A program made the position numbers and the translations under genes. Below the pieces are notes generated by a model. That model did not search any database. It worked only from the letters and a program-made list of their open reading frames with translations, and was not told where the DNA came from. A stretch of DNA of 64,000 nt from the NCBI RefSeq assembly GCF_008727715.1, contig NZ_CP044218.1, positions 1,922,001 to 1,986,000 on the forward strand, read 5' to 3'. The first letter of the stretch is position 1. Each line of letters opens with the position of its first letter. This DNA comes from Mesorhizobium terrae. Its GTDB lineage: Bacteria > Pseudomonadota > Alphaproteobacteria > Rhizobiales > Rhizobiaceae. Positions 42,929 to 53,995 of the stretch are shown in pieces.

Positions 42929-44809
42929 ATGGCATTCGGGTTCATCAAGAAAGTCTTTTCCTTCGGCAAGAAGGAAGTGGTGGAGGAGAAGGTCGACGAG
43001 ACCGCGCCGCTGCCGCCATTGAATTTCGACGCGCTGGAGGCGTTGAAGCCGGCCGCCGAGCAGGAAGTTCCTGATTTCCTGAAGCGCGAAGAGCAGGTTG
43101 AGGCCGCGCCAGCCGCCGAGTTGGAGCAGGCGCCCGAGGCTGAAAAGGCGGAACCGGCCGCGCCGGCCGAAGCCAAGGCCCCGGAAGCGGAACAAGCCGA
43201 GGTTGTCGCCGAACCGGAAGCGCCCGTCGAGGATCAGGCGGCAGAGCCACATGTCGAGATCGATCGGCCGGTCGTCGTCGAACCTGCGCCCGTCGAGGAA
43301 ATTGTTGCGGCAAGGCCCGTCGAGCCTGAACCCGAACCGGCGCCTGAAGAAAGCGTCGCCGCGCAAGTGGAGCCTGAACAGGTCGAGGCGATCGCCGAGC
43401 CGGAACCGGTAGCTGTCGAGGCCGTGGAACCGGAGCTTAAGGTTGAGCTGAAGGCTGAGCCGGAAGTTGAGGCCGTTGCCGAGGCGGAAACGGCCTCGGC
43501 TGAGGCGGAAGAGCAATTTGTCGCGGAGCCTGAACAACCGGCGCCGGAAAAGCAGCCCGAGGCACTGCAGGTCGAGGAAGCGTCCGCGCGGGAAGTCGAA
43601 CAGCTAGAGCCAACTTTGGCGCCCCCCTCTCCCCGTGAACGGGGAGAGGGTAAGGGTGAGGGGCAGCATCTGCTGCCCGAGGCTGAAGCGCCAATAGAGC
43701 CAAGCACTTCGGATGCTGGCACCGCCCCTCATCCCCTGCCGGACCTTCTCCCCGCGAGCGGGGAGAAGGAAGCTGTCGCTTCGCCGGTTGCCCAAACAGA
43801 ACCGGCGGCGCGTTCCGCCACCGGCAAGGTTACCGTCGCGAAGAAGGTCGAGCAGAAGGCCGAGGCCGAAAAGGCACCCGAACCGGCGCCGAAGCGCTCA
43901 TGGTTCCAGCGTATGCGCGAAGGGCTCTCACGCTCGTCGCGCGAACTCACCGGCAACATCGCCGGTGTCTTCACCAAGCGGAAGCTGGACGACGAAACGC
44001 TGCAGGATTTGGAAGACGTGCTGATCCGCGCCGATCTCGGCGTCGAGACGGCGTTGCGCGTCACCGATTCGCTCGCCGCCAGCCGCTACGGCAAGGATGT
44101 GTCCGACACGGAAGTGCGCGCGGTGATGGCGGCCGAGGTGGAAAAGGTGCTCGGGCCGGTGGCGAAGCCGCTGGAACTCGACCTGTCGCACAAGCCGCAT
44201 GTCATCCTGGTGGTCGGCGTCAATGGCACCGGCAAGACCACCACCATCGGCAAGCTCGCCGCCAAGCTCACCGATGGCGGGCTTTCGGTGATGCTGGCCG
44301 CTGGCGATACCTTCCGTGCCGCTGCAATCGAACAGCTCAAAATCTGGGGTGAACGTACCAAATCGCCGGTCATCGCCACCAAGCTCGGTGCCGATGCCGC
44401 CGGCCTTGCCTATGATGCGTTCGAGAAGGCCAAGGAGGCCGGCTCCGACGTTCTGATCATCGACACTGCCGGCCGCTTGCAGAACAAGACCGAACTGATG
44501 GCGGAACTGGAAAAGATCGTGCGCGTGCTCGGCAAGCTGGATCCGGAAGCGCCGCACACCGTGTTGCAGACGGTGGATGCCACCACCGGCCAGAACGCGC
44601 TCAATCAGGTCGAGATCTTCCGCAATGTCGCCGGCGTCAACGGTCTGGTGATGACGAAGCTGGACGGCACGGCGCGCGGCGGTATTTTGGTCGCAATCGC
44701 GGCCAAACATAAGCTGCCGGTCTATTTCATCGGCGTCGGCGAACAGGTCGACGACCTCGAACCTTTCTCCGCCGGCGATTTCGCCAAGGCGATCGCCGGG
44801 GTGGCATAA
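42929..44809 (+). CDS. ftsY: Signal recognition particle receptor FtsY, with expanded acidic domain
   Basis: FtsY receives SRP-ribosome complexes at the inner membrane. The N-terminal MAFGFIKKVFSFGKK is a membrane-targeting helix. Residues 16-320 form a very long Glu/Pro/Ala-rich A domain. The NG GTPase follows, with the G1 loop GVNGTGKTTTIGK (about 428-440), DTAGR, and TKLDGTARGG. At 626 residues it is longer than usual. About 50 codons (43621-43770) are encoded by a palindromic intergenic-type repeat read in frame. The GTPase is intact, so the protein should be functional. Confidence 0.97.
   Translation: MAFGFIKKVFSFGKKEVVEEKVDETAPLPPLNFDALEALKPAAEQEVPDFLKREEQVEAAPAAELEQAPEAEKAEPAAPAEAKAPEAEQAEVVAEPEAPVEDQAAEPHVEIDRPVVVEPAPVEEIVAARPVEPEPEPAPEESVAAQVEPEQVEAIAEPEPVAVEAVEPELKVELKAEPEVEAVAEAETASAEAEEQFVAEPEQPAPEKQPEALQVEEASAREVEQLEPTLAPPSPRERGEGKGEGQHLLPEAEAPIEPSTSDAGTAPHPLPDLLPASGEKEAVASPVAQTEPAARSATGKVTVAKKVEQKAEAEKAPEPAPKRSWFQRMREGLSRSSRELTGNIAGVFTKRKLDDETLQDLEDVLIRADLGVETALRVTDSLAASRYGKDVSDTEVRAVMAAEVEKVLGPVAKPLELDLSHKPHVILVVGVNGTGKTTTIGKLAAKLTDGGLSVMLAAGDTFRAAAIEQLKIWGERTKSPVIATKLGADAAGLAYDAFEKAKEAGSDVLIIDTAGRLQNKTELMAELEKIVRVLGKLDPEAPHTVLQTVDATTGQNALNQVEIFRNVAGVNGLVMTKLDGTARGGILVAIAAKHKLPVYFIGVGEQVDDLEPFSAGDFAKAIAGVA
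43621..43770. repeat. Palindromic repeat element inside ftsY, in frame
   Basis: Two perfect hairpins bound the element: CCCTCTCCCCG-TGAA-CGGGGAGAGGG (43625-43650) and CCTTCTCCCCG-CGAG-CGGGGAGAAGG (43744-43769). Inner arms GGGTGAGGGGC and GCCCCTCATCCC are also complementary. The structure is that of rhizobial intergenic repeats, yet it is translated without a stop as PPSPRERGEGKGEGQH and APHPLPDLLPASGEKE inside the FtsY acidic domain. Confidence 0.8.
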
Positions 44810-44839
44810 CCACCCCGGCTGCTGCACAATCAGGAAGCC

Positions 44840-45493
44840 ATGAGCAACCCAATTCTCGAACGCGATCCCGCCGACCCGCAAAAGCGCAAGGAAGCCATCA
44901 ATCCGGTTCTCAAGCTGGTGTTGGAACTTGGGCCTTTGATGGTGTTCTTCTTCGCCAACACACGCGGCGAATGGCTGGCGCAGAAATTCCCCATCCTGAC
45001 CGATTTCGGCGGCCCGATCTTCATCGCCACCGGCCTGTTCATGATCACGACGGTCATCGCGCTTGTGGTTTCCTGGGCACTGGTGCGCACATTGCCGATC
45101 ATGCCGCTGGTTTCCGGCGGCGTGGTGTTGGTCTTCGGCGCCTTGACGCTCTATCTGCAGGACGACGTCTTCATCAAGATGAAGCCGACCATCGTCAATG
45201 CGCTGTTCGGCGTCGTGCTTCTGGGTGGGCTCGCCTTCGGCAAATCCCTGCTCGGCTATGTCTTCGATTCCGCCTTCCGCCTCGATGCCGAAGGCTGGCG
45301 CAAGCTCACCCTGCGCTGGGGTGTGTTCTTCCTGTTCCTCGCCGTGGTCAACGAAGTGGTCTGGCGCAACTTCTCGACCGACTTCTGGGTGGCCTTCAAG
45401 GTGTGGGCGACGCTGCCCATAACGGTCCTGTTCACTGCCGTTCAGATGCCGCTGATCATGCGGCATTCGGTCGAGGAACGGGCCGAAAAATAG
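44840..45493 (+). CDS. yciB: Septation protein A / YciB family membrane protein
   Basis: A 217-residue inner-membrane protein with five to six hydrophobic helices. [54 protein letters not shown] and [38 protein letters not shown] are characteristic of YciB/IspZ (septation protein A). The family supports envelope integrity and division in enterobacteria and is called intracellular septation protein in Shigella. It follows ftsY by 30 bp and probably belongs to the same transcript. Confidence 0.95.
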   Translation: MSNPILERDPADPQKRKEAINPVLKLVLELGPLMVFFFANTRGEWLAQKFPILTDFGGPIFIATGLFMITTVIALVVSWALVRTLPIMPLVSGGVVLVFGALTLYLQDDVFIKMKPTIVNALFGVVLLGGLAFGKSLLGYVFDSAFRLDAEGWRKLTLRWGVFFLFLAVVNEVVWRNFSTDFWVAFKVWATLPITVLFTAVQMPLIMRHSVEERAEK

Positions 45494-45655
45494 CCTTTCA
45501 ACCGATTAATTCGGCATTAACCGGCCATGCGCGAGGCGCAATGCTGCATTGCAACATCTTGTTTTGCAATGCACACCAACTATGTCATGTTGCGTATCGA
45601 ATAAAGGGAGGACTAACCGCCGCGCCAATGCGGCCTTAAGCGAAGGAATTTCGCC

Positions 45656-45820
45656 ATGATCCTCGACCTCGTTTCCCGTGCCCGCGACAGCATGGCCAAG
45701 CGCAAGCGCTACAACCTGCTCGTCAGCGAAATCCAGGGCCTGACCGACCGCGACCTCGCCGACTTCAACGGCAACCGCGCCGAGATGCTCTACAACGTCC
45801 GCAAGCAGATCTACGGCTAA
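45656..45820 (+). CDS. Small DUF1127-like protein
   Basis: A 54-residue basic protein, MILDLVSRARDSMAKRKRYN followed by LLVSEIQGLTDRDLADFNGN and RAEMLYNVRKQIYG. GGAA lies seven bases before the ATG. The arrangement of an amphipathic helix, an L-T-DRDLADF-like turn and RAEM matches DUF1127 (YjiS) mini-proteins, which are abundant in alphaproteobacteria; some affect RNA or phosphate metabolism, but most are unstudied. It stands alone after yciB and before a terminator. Confidence 0.8.
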   Translation: MILDLVSRARDSMAKRKRYNLLVSEIQGLTDRDLADFNGNRAEMLYNVRKQIYG

Positions 45821-45885
45821 GCCGTCCATCGCCAGCCGCGCCGAGGATGAACTCCAGGCGCGTTCGGCAGCGGAAACTATTGGAG

Positions 45886-45916
45886 CCCGAAAGCCGGCCG
45901 GCTTTCGGGTTCTTTG
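45886..45916. terminator. Bidirectional terminator between convergent genes
   Basis: CCCGAAAGCC-GGCC-GGCTTTCGGG is a perfect stem followed by TTCTTTG on the plus strand. It lies between the rightward mini-gene and the leftward BASS transporter, so it may end both transcripts. Confidence 0.75.
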
Positions 45917-45917
45917 C

Positions 45918-46808
45918 TTATCGGGACGCCTTTTGCGCAACGGGCGCTGCGTGTGTCCGTTTCAGCCAGTAGCCGAAAATCGCCGCGGTGATGAAGGCGA
46001 TGACCCCGTAGATCGCCGCCGGCACCGCCATCGTTGCGTTGTTGAGCAGGAGCGGGCTGAGCGCGATGGCGATCGCCAGCGTGCCATTGTGGATGCCGAT
46101 CTCCATGCCGATGGCGGTCGCCTGCCGCCGGTCGATGCCTGCGGCGCGCGGCACGCAATAGCCGACCGCCAGGCTGACCAGGTTGAAGGCGAGTGCCGCC
46201 ATGCCGACAATCGGGGCCCAAATCAGCGCCGTCTCCCACTCCTGGACCAGCGCCACCACGACCACGGCGAACAGGAACAGCATCGACAGGATCTTCACCG
46301 GCTGCGCCATGCGGGCGGCGAAAGCCGGGAAACGGCTGCGCAGCCACATGCCGATCAGCACCGGTCCGAGCACGATGACGAACACCTGCACGACCTTCGC
46401 GAATTGCAGCGGGATCGCCTGATCGCCGGACATGAAATGGCCGAGCGACCAATTGACGATCAGCGGCAGCGTGAGGATCGACAGGGCCGAGTTGATCGCG
46501 GTCAGGGTGATGTTGAGCGCCACGTCGCCGTCGGCGAGGTGACTGTAGAGGTTGGCCGAGGTGCCACCGGGGCTGGCGGCCAGGAGCATCATGCCCACCG
46601 CCAGAGCCGGTTCCAGCTTGAACACATAAACGAGACCGAGGCAGGCGAGCGGCAGGATCAGCGTCTGGCAGATCAGAGCGACAACCACCGCTTTCGGTTT
46701 TTGCAATACGTTGCGGAAATCCTGGATCGTCAGCGACAGGCCGAGGCCCAGCATGATGATGCCGAGCGCCAGCGGCAGAAAGATAATCAGCGCGGAGTTG
46801 TCCTGCAT
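45918..46808 (-). CDS. BASS-family (bile acid:sodium) symporter
   Basis: A 296-residue inner-membrane transporter with about nine to ten hydrophobic helices. LLAASPGGTSANLYSHLADGDVALNITLTAINSALSILTLPLIV is the SBF/BASS signature, and IGMEIGIHNGTLAIAIAL the second. Relatives carry organic anions, pantothenate, pyruvate or steroids with sodium; the substrate here is not predictable. It is leftward, between yciB and the ccm genes, with palindromic repeats upstream, and seems to interrupt a normally compact block. Confidence 0.9.
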   Translation of the reverse strand: MQDNSALIIFLPLALGIIMLGLGLSLTIQDFRNVLQKPKAVVVALICQTLILPLACLGLVYVFKLEPALAVGMMLLAASPGGTSANLYSHLADGDVALNITLTAINSALSILTLPLIVNWSLGHFMSGDQAIPLQFAKVVQVFVIVLGPVLIGMWLRSRFPAFAARMAQPVKILSMLFLFAVVVVALVQEWETALIWAPIVGMAALAFNLVSLAVGYCVPRAAGIDRRQATAIGMEIGIHNGTLAIAIALSPLLLNNATMAVPAAIYGVIAFITAAIFGYWLKRTHAAPVAQKASR

Positions 46809-46826
46809 CGAAGTCCCCCCTCTTTA

Positions 46827-46928
46827 GAGCGCCGCGCGTCCTTCTTGGACGCGTCAGGGACGCTCCAACCCCTAGTGTCGGCGCACGCTGTTTTCCGAAA
46901 ACCGATCCGATTTTCGGGGTCATGCGCC
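46827..46928. repeat. Two palindromic intergenic repeats
   Basis: The first has the core CGCGTCC-TTCTT-GGACGCG (46835-46853) inside GAGCG arms. The second runs from GGCGCA at 46880 to TGCGCC at 46928 and contains CCGAAAA (46895-46901) and TTTTCGG (46911-46917). Both resemble abundant rhizobial palindromes that punctuate intergenic DNA. They lie between the BASS transporter and ccmG. Confidence 0.7.
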
Positions 46929-47054
46929 AGGCCGCGCGCGCCGTTGTGGCGTCCTCCGGGCAGCCTTGGAGGAAAGGTAGTCGAAAACGGGGGTATTTGC
47001 CTATCCGACGCGGGCCGGGTGCGGCTTACCAAAGGTCAAGCCAAGTCCAGGCGA

Positions 47055-47633
47055 CTATTCGTCGGCGGCCAGTGCTTTTTCGATTTCTGGCAAAAGCAGC
47101 GCCTTCGCGGTTTGCGGTGTCAGCGGGCCGACATATTTGAAGGTGATCTTGCCGCTCTTGTCGATCAGGAAGGTTTCCGGCACGCCGTAGACGCCCCAGT
47201 TGATGGCCGCACGGCCGGCCGGGTCAATGCCAATGGCCTGGAACGGGTTGCCCAGTTCGCCGAAGAAGCGGCGGGCGTTCTCCGGCTTGTCCTTGTAGTT
47301 GAGCGCCGCCATCGCGTAGCGTTTGTCCTGGGCGAGGCCCATCAGCACCGGGTGCTCTTCACGGCATGGCACGCACCACGAAGCGAAAACGTTGAGCACT
47401 GTCACCTTGCCTTCGAACTGGTCCGAATCCAGCCCCGGCAGGTTGCTGCCCTCCAGTGGCGGCAGCTTGGTTTCCGGCGCGTCCTGACCAATCAGCGCGG
47501 AAGGGATCGCGGCAACGTCGCGGCCGGAAAGCAGCTGGGACAGGAACAGTCCGGCCAGGGCCAGGAAAATGGCCAACGGAAGAAGCATTATCGGACGGAA
47601 ACGACGCGCCGGCGCCTGGATCTGGTCGCTCAC
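47055..47633 (-). CDS. ccmG: Cytochrome c maturation thioredoxin CcmG/DsbE
   Basis: A 192-residue periplasmic thiol-disulfide protein with one N-terminal membrane anchor (PIMLLPLAIFLALAGLFLSQLL). The active site is C87-V-P-C90 in NVFASWCVPCREEHPVL, and GVYGVPETFLIDKSGKI provides the cis-proline. It keeps the CxxCH motif of apocytochromes c reduced for heme attachment. It lies 13 bp after ccmD in the leftward ccm cluster. Confidence 0.96.
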   Translation of the reverse strand: MSDQIQAPARRFRPIMLLPLAIFLALAGLFLSQLLSGRDVAAIPSALIGQDAPETKLPPLEGSNLPGLDSDQFEGKVTVLNVFASWCVPCREEHPVLMGLAQDKRYAMAALNYKDKPENARRFFGELGNPFQAIGIDPAGRAAINWGVYGVPETFLIDKSGKITFKYVGPLTPQTAKALLLPEIEKALAADE

Positions 47634-47646
47634 AGCGGTACCACCC

Positions 47647-47814
47647 TCATGGTTTGGCCATCTTGTCGGAGCGGCGGCGGACGCCGGCCGCTTCCAGTTC
47701 GGCCAATTCGCGCTTGCGCGCCTGCTGGTCGAGCAGGATCCAGCCGATCAGCCCGGCCAGGGCGATGGCGGTGATGCCATAGGCGGCGGCAACATAAAGC
47801 GCGTGCGCACTCAT
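47647..47814 (-). CDS. ccmD: Heme exporter protein CcmD
   Basis: A 55-residue single-pass protein, MSAHALYVAAAYGITAIALA followed by GLIGWILLDQQARKRELAELEAAGVRRRSD. The short periplasmic N-terminus, one helix and a charged cytoplasmic tail are typical. CcmD helps release holo-CcmE from the CcmABC complex. Start 47814 (MSAHALYV) is chosen over one six codons upstream. Its normal upstream neighbour ccmC is absent, and ccmB ends 120 bp before it. Confidence 0.92.
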   Translation of the reverse strand: MSAHALYVAAAYGITAIALAGLIGWILLDQQARKRELAELEAAGVRRRSDKMAKP

Positions 47815-47933
47815 GCCTTGCCTCGCGTACAATGGCTGGCAAGCCCGCTTTTATAGCCGTTCGTGACCATGCCTACCCTTAACCCTCGCCCATCGGATGC
47901 ACAATCTGCCGTCGCGCCGCACCCGCAGGCCGT

Positions 47934-48599
47934 TCAGTCGCCGCTGTGGCGCAGCGCCAGTGCTGCAGCCAAAGGCCCGACGACTGCCAGAAACAACGTC
48001 AGCGCGGCGAGAATGAGGAAAGGTTGAAAAAAAGGTGCCGGATCGTTGACCGCGCCGTAGCTGGCCGAGACGCCGAAGATCAGCACGGGGATGGTCAGCG
48101 GCAACACCAGTACTGAAATCAGCAGCCCGCCGCGCGGCAGAGCCACCGCCACCGCCGCGCCGGCCGCGCCGATGAATGTGATGGCCGGCGTGCCGACCAG
48201 CAGTGTCAGCGCGGTGGCGCCGATGCCGGCGGGCGACATGTTCATGAACAGGCCGAGCAAGGGGGCAGCGACCACCAGCGGCAACACGCTGACCGTCCAG
48301 TGGGCCAGGCATTTGACGAACACGGTGAGCGCCAGCATCTGGCGGTCGCCATTAAGAACAAGCAGGTCGAGCGAACCGTCCTCGCGCTCGGCCTGGAACA
48401 GGCGGTCGAGGCCGAGCAGCGAGGCGAGCAGCGCGCCGATCCACAGGATCGCCGGGCCGATGCGGGCGAGCAGGTTGAGATCCGGCCCGACGCCGAAGGG
48501 AATGGTGGCAATGACGGCCAGGAAGAAGATGACGCCGGTGAGCGCGCCGCCGCCGGCACGGACGCCAAGTTTGAGGTCGCGCAGATAAAAGGCGAGCAT
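47934..48599 (-). CDS. ccmB: Heme exporter subunit CcmB
   Basis: A 221-residue inner-membrane protein with six hydrophobic helices. LAFYLRDLKLGVRAGGGALTGVIFFLAVIATIPFGVGPDLNLLARIGPAILWIGALLASLLGLDRLFQAEREDGSLDLL is a clear CcmB N-terminus. GLFMNMSPAGIGATALTLLVGTPAITFIGAAGAAV follows. It pairs with CcmA in the ABC complex that releases heme-loaded CcmE. Its ATG shares one base with the ccmA stop. The end is intact; the next gene on this strand should be ccmC but is ccmD. Confidence 0.95.
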   Translation of the reverse strand: MLAFYLRDLKLGVRAGGGALTGVIFFLAVIATIPFGVGPDLNLLARIGPAILWIGALLASLLGLDRLFQAEREDGSLDLLVLNGDRQMLALTVFVKCLAHWTVSVLPLVVAAPLLGLFMNMSPAGIGATALTLLVGTPAITFIGAAGAAVAVALPRGGLLISVLVLPLTIPVLIFGVSASYGAVNDPAPFFQPFLILAALTLFLAVVGPLAAALALRHSGD

Positions 48600-49210
48600 C
48601 AGATTTGCGCCCCCATCTCCAGCGTCTTCGCATTTCCAAGTCCGAGCGGCAGATGCGTCGCCGCGACGACGATGCCGCCTGTCGCGCAATGCCGCCGCAT
48701 CAGGGCGGCGAAGCGTTCCTCGGAAGCCTTGTCGAGGCCAGCGGTCGGCTCGTCCAGCAGCCAGACCGGACGATGCGAGACCAGAAGCTTGGCGATGGCG
48801 GCGCGCCGGCGCTGGCCGGTGGAGAGATAGCCGAACGGCAGGTGGCCGATGCCACCGAGCCCGACTTCGTCGAGAGCGCCGGAGACGTCGAACCGGCCCT
48901 CGCCCGAGAATTGCCGCCAGAAGACGAGGTTCTCCGTCACCGTCAGCGCCGTCTTCATCGCGTTCTGGTGGCCGAGATAGTGGCAGGCGGAAGCGACGGT
49001 CGGAAATTCCTCGCCGCCTTCGGCGATTCGCACCTGGCCCTCCGCGGCGGGCAGGAAACCGGCGACAACGCGCAGCAACGTCGATTTGCCCGATCCGTTC
49101 GGCCCCGTCACGACCAGGCTCTCGCCGTCCGTCACCGAGAAGCCGATACCTTCGAAAACTGGCTCGCCGCCGCGCTCCCCGCTGAGATTCTCGGCGATCA
49201 GCCGCATCAT
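48599..49210 (-). CDS. ccmA: Cytochrome c biogenesis ATPase CcmA
   Basis: A 203-residue ABC ATPase. Walker A is GPNGSGKST at 36-44, the signature is LSTGQRRRAAIAKLL, and Walker B is VWLLDEPTAGLD. LVFWRQFSGEG and ACHYLGHQNAMKTALTVTENLVFW are the CcmA-specific Q-loop region. ATP hydrolysis frees holo-CcmE from CcmC, which makes the apparent lack of a nearby ccmC notable. It is the first gene of the leftward cluster and divergent from acnA. Confidence 0.96.
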   Translation of the reverse strand: MMRLIAENLSGERGGEPVFEGIGFSVTDGESLVVTGPNGSGKSTLLRVVAGFLPAAEGQVRIAEGGEEFPTVASACHYLGHQNAMKTALTVTENLVFWRQFSGEGRFDVSGALDEVGLGGIGHLPFGYLSTGQRRRAAIAKLLVSHRPVWLLDEPTAGLDKASEERFAALMRRHCATGGIVVAATHLPLGLGNAKTLEMGAQI

Positions 49211-49495
49211 TTTCCCTTCGCCGAAAGTCTGAGCGCTGGCGCATTGCGCCGCAGCAAAAATGCCAATTCCGTCTCTAGAACTATTCCAGGAATTTCTCTA
49301 TATGCACCCTTACCAACCCCAGCGGTCGGGGAAGGCAAATGAATTTGCGCCGAACCAGCGCACGCGCCGCCTTGAACGGCTCGGGTTGCTTGGGAGCGGA
49401 CAGCGGAAATGGCCGTACCCGCACCTTTGCGCGTGATAAGCATGCCCATCGGAGTCCGTTCCCTTTCAGGCTGAACAGACAAGGATGGAACGCAC

Positions 49496-52186
<2,691 letters not shown>

Positions 52187-52209
52187 ACGCTGTTGGAGCG
52201 ATGAATGAC

Positions 52210-52247
52210 GAGCCGCCGGGACGAAAGTTCCGGCGGCTCTTTCTTTT
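52210..52247 (+). terminator. Rho-independent terminator of acnA
   Basis: GAGCCGCCGG and CCGGCGGCTC form a perfect 10-bp stem around a 10-base loop, followed by TTTCTTTT. It lies 23 bases after the acnA stop. Confidence 0.92.
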
Positions 52248-52370
52248 GAGGTATCGACGTTCTGCTGGTGACAAAATTTCACCGCAACGTGACTTCCCGT
52301 TGACTGCCGCTTCTGGCAGATGTTCTGGCAACGATGAATAGATGCCGGCCATGCCGGCGGGACCCAGACG

Positions 52371-53138
52371 ATGTCTTCTCGAAAACCACTGCTGCTGGCT
52401 GCGGCCGGGCTGGCGGTTTCGATGTTTGCTGGCGCGGCCCTGGCGGCCGATTCGGCGCGTCCACTCGGCGTCATCGAACTGTTTACCAGCCAGGGCAACA
52501 AATCCTGCCCGCCGGCCGACCGCTATCTTGCTGAAATCGCTGCGAAAGGCGACGTGATCGCGCTCGCCTATCATGTCGACTACTGGGATTATCTCGGCTG
52601 GCAGGATTCCTTTGCGCGCAAGGAGAACACCGAGCGCCAATATGGCTATATGCGCGCCTTCAACGGCCGCTCCGTCTACACGCCGCAGGCCGTCATCAAC
52701 GGCCGTGCCGACGTCAACGGGGCCAGCCGCGAGGCGATCAGCGGCACGCTCAACCGCCTCAGCAAGGCGGGCAGGGGCATGCAGGTCGACATCAAGGTTT
52801 CCAGCACCCCGGACGGCGTCGCCATCGAGGCGGGCGACGCTCCGAGCGATGCAGGCGGGGTTCCCGGCAAGGCGCATGTCGTCATCGTCTATTTCAATCC
52901 ACCGCAGGTGGTGAATGTCGGCAAGGGCGAGAATGACGGCCGCCGGATGATCTATTGGAATGCGGTGTCCGACGTGCAGACAGCCGGCATGTGGTATGGC
53001 AAGTCGCAACGCTATGACCTGCCGGCCAGCGAAATCAGCAAGGCTGCCGGTTCCGCGGTGCTTTTGCAGGCGGTCAGCCGCGACGGCCTGCTCGGCCCGA
53101 TCATCGGCGCGGCTTTTATCCGCCGGCCGTCGCTTTGA
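52371..53138 (+). CDS. DUF1223-family exported protein, one cysteine missing
   Basis: A 255-residue periplasmic protein with a signal peptide (MSSRKPLLLAAAGLAVSMFAGAALA). It matches DUF1223, a thioredoxin-like fold: IELFTSQGNKSCPPADRYL, then LAYHVDYWDYLGWQDSFARKENTERQ and SVYTPQAVINGRADVNG. Most members read SQGCSSCPPAD, a CxxC pair; here the first cysteine is replaced by asparagine, leaving only C45. Disulfide exchange as in a normal CxxC would therefore be altered. The physiological role of the family is unknown. Confidence 0.88.
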   Translation: MSSRKPLLLAAAGLAVSMFAGAALAADSARPLGVIELFTSQGNKSCPPADRYLAEIAAKGDVIALAYHVDYWDYLGWQDSFARKENTERQYGYMRAFNGRSVYTPQAVINGRADVNGASREAISGTLNRLSKAGRGMQVDIKVSSTPDGVAIEAGDAPSDAGGVPGKAHVVIVYFNPPQVVNVGKGENDGRRMIYWNAVSDVQTAGMWYGKSQRYDLPASEISKAAGSAVLLQAVSRDGLLGPIIGAAFIRRPSL

Positions 53139-53574
53139 TCTCTTAAATCATCCCGGATGAGCCGCCGGCGGGTTGCCGGGGTTGTCGACCGTGCGAGGAC
53201 AACAAAAAACCGACGTCAGGCTGTGTCCGACGCCGGTGGCTCTTTTCAAAAATTGTCGCTCTTGTTTCGCCTGCAGGCAGAGGTTGGTTCGATCCGACGC
53301 TGACCCGTGGGCGGGGGGCTTGGGGTTTACGAGCCGGTGCCGGACCGAACCGTCTCAGGCAACGATCGCAGGTTCGTCGGATATTGGGGCGACAACGCGG
53401 ATAAAAGACGGCGAGAATGTGGCGGTGAATCACCATTTCCAACACGTCGTTTGCAAACGTGAGTGGACGCGTCCTCGATCAACAGCGTGGGTAGGGATTC
53501 GCCTGCACCCTTGCAATTGACGGCCGAAAGCGCGACCCTGTTGCCAGCAAACGATTCCGCCTGAGGATAAAGGC
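53139..53574. other. Gene-free stretch after the DUF1223 gene
   Basis: No supported protein gene is seen. A run AACAAAAAACCGACGTC...GACGCCGGTGGCTC near 53200-53245 could fold into an imperfect hairpin and, on the minus strand, ends in TTTTTTG; on the plus strand it may weakly terminate the DUF1223 gene. The rest (about 53300-53520) has moderate GC and no tRNA, SRP or RNase P signature that I can recognise. Confidence 0.4.
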
Positions 53575-53961
53575 ATGATGGAACGCGGTGGCGGGACGGA
53601 GGATGGGGACGCATCCGCAATACTGATCCCGCTGCATGAGGCACGACGCGAGCGTCTCGACCTGCCGGTTGCCTTCGAGCGGCGTGAGCTCGATCTTATT
53701 CTTCGACTCTATGGGCGAATGGTCGCCGCCAACGAATGGCGCGACTATGCCATCGACCATCTCACCGACCGGGCGGTGTTTTCCGTCTATCGCCGGGCCT
53801 CGGAAGTGCCGCTGTTCCAGATCGTCAAGGACCCGAAACTGGCGCGCCGGCAGGGCGCTTTCGCGGTCATCGCCGCCGGCGGGCGTATCCTCAAGCGCGG
53901 CCATGAACTGGCCCGCGTTCTCGGCATCTTCGACACCGGGCTGAAGCTGGTAAAGGCTTGA
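53575..53961 (+). CDS. DUF2794 protein
   Basis: A 128-residue alphaproteobacterial protein. After a polar N-terminus, VAFERRELDLILRLYGRMVAANEWRDYAIDHLTDRAVFSVYRRASEVPLFQIVKDPKLARRQGAFAVIAAGGRILKRGHELARVL is the DUF2794 domain. No reaction or partner is established. ATG ATG at 53575 gives two alternative starts. It stands alone between the gene-free stretch and a convergent acetyltransferase gene. Confidence 0.9.
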   Translation: MMERGGGTEDGDASAILIPLHEARRERLDLPVAFERRELDLILRLYGRMVAANEWRDYAIDHLTDRAVFSVYRRASEVPLFQIVKDPKLARRQGAFAVIAAGGRILKRGHELARVLGIFDTGLKLVKA

Positions 53962-53995
53962 GAAGCCTCGATTTTGAGCGGTCGGGACCGCTGCT

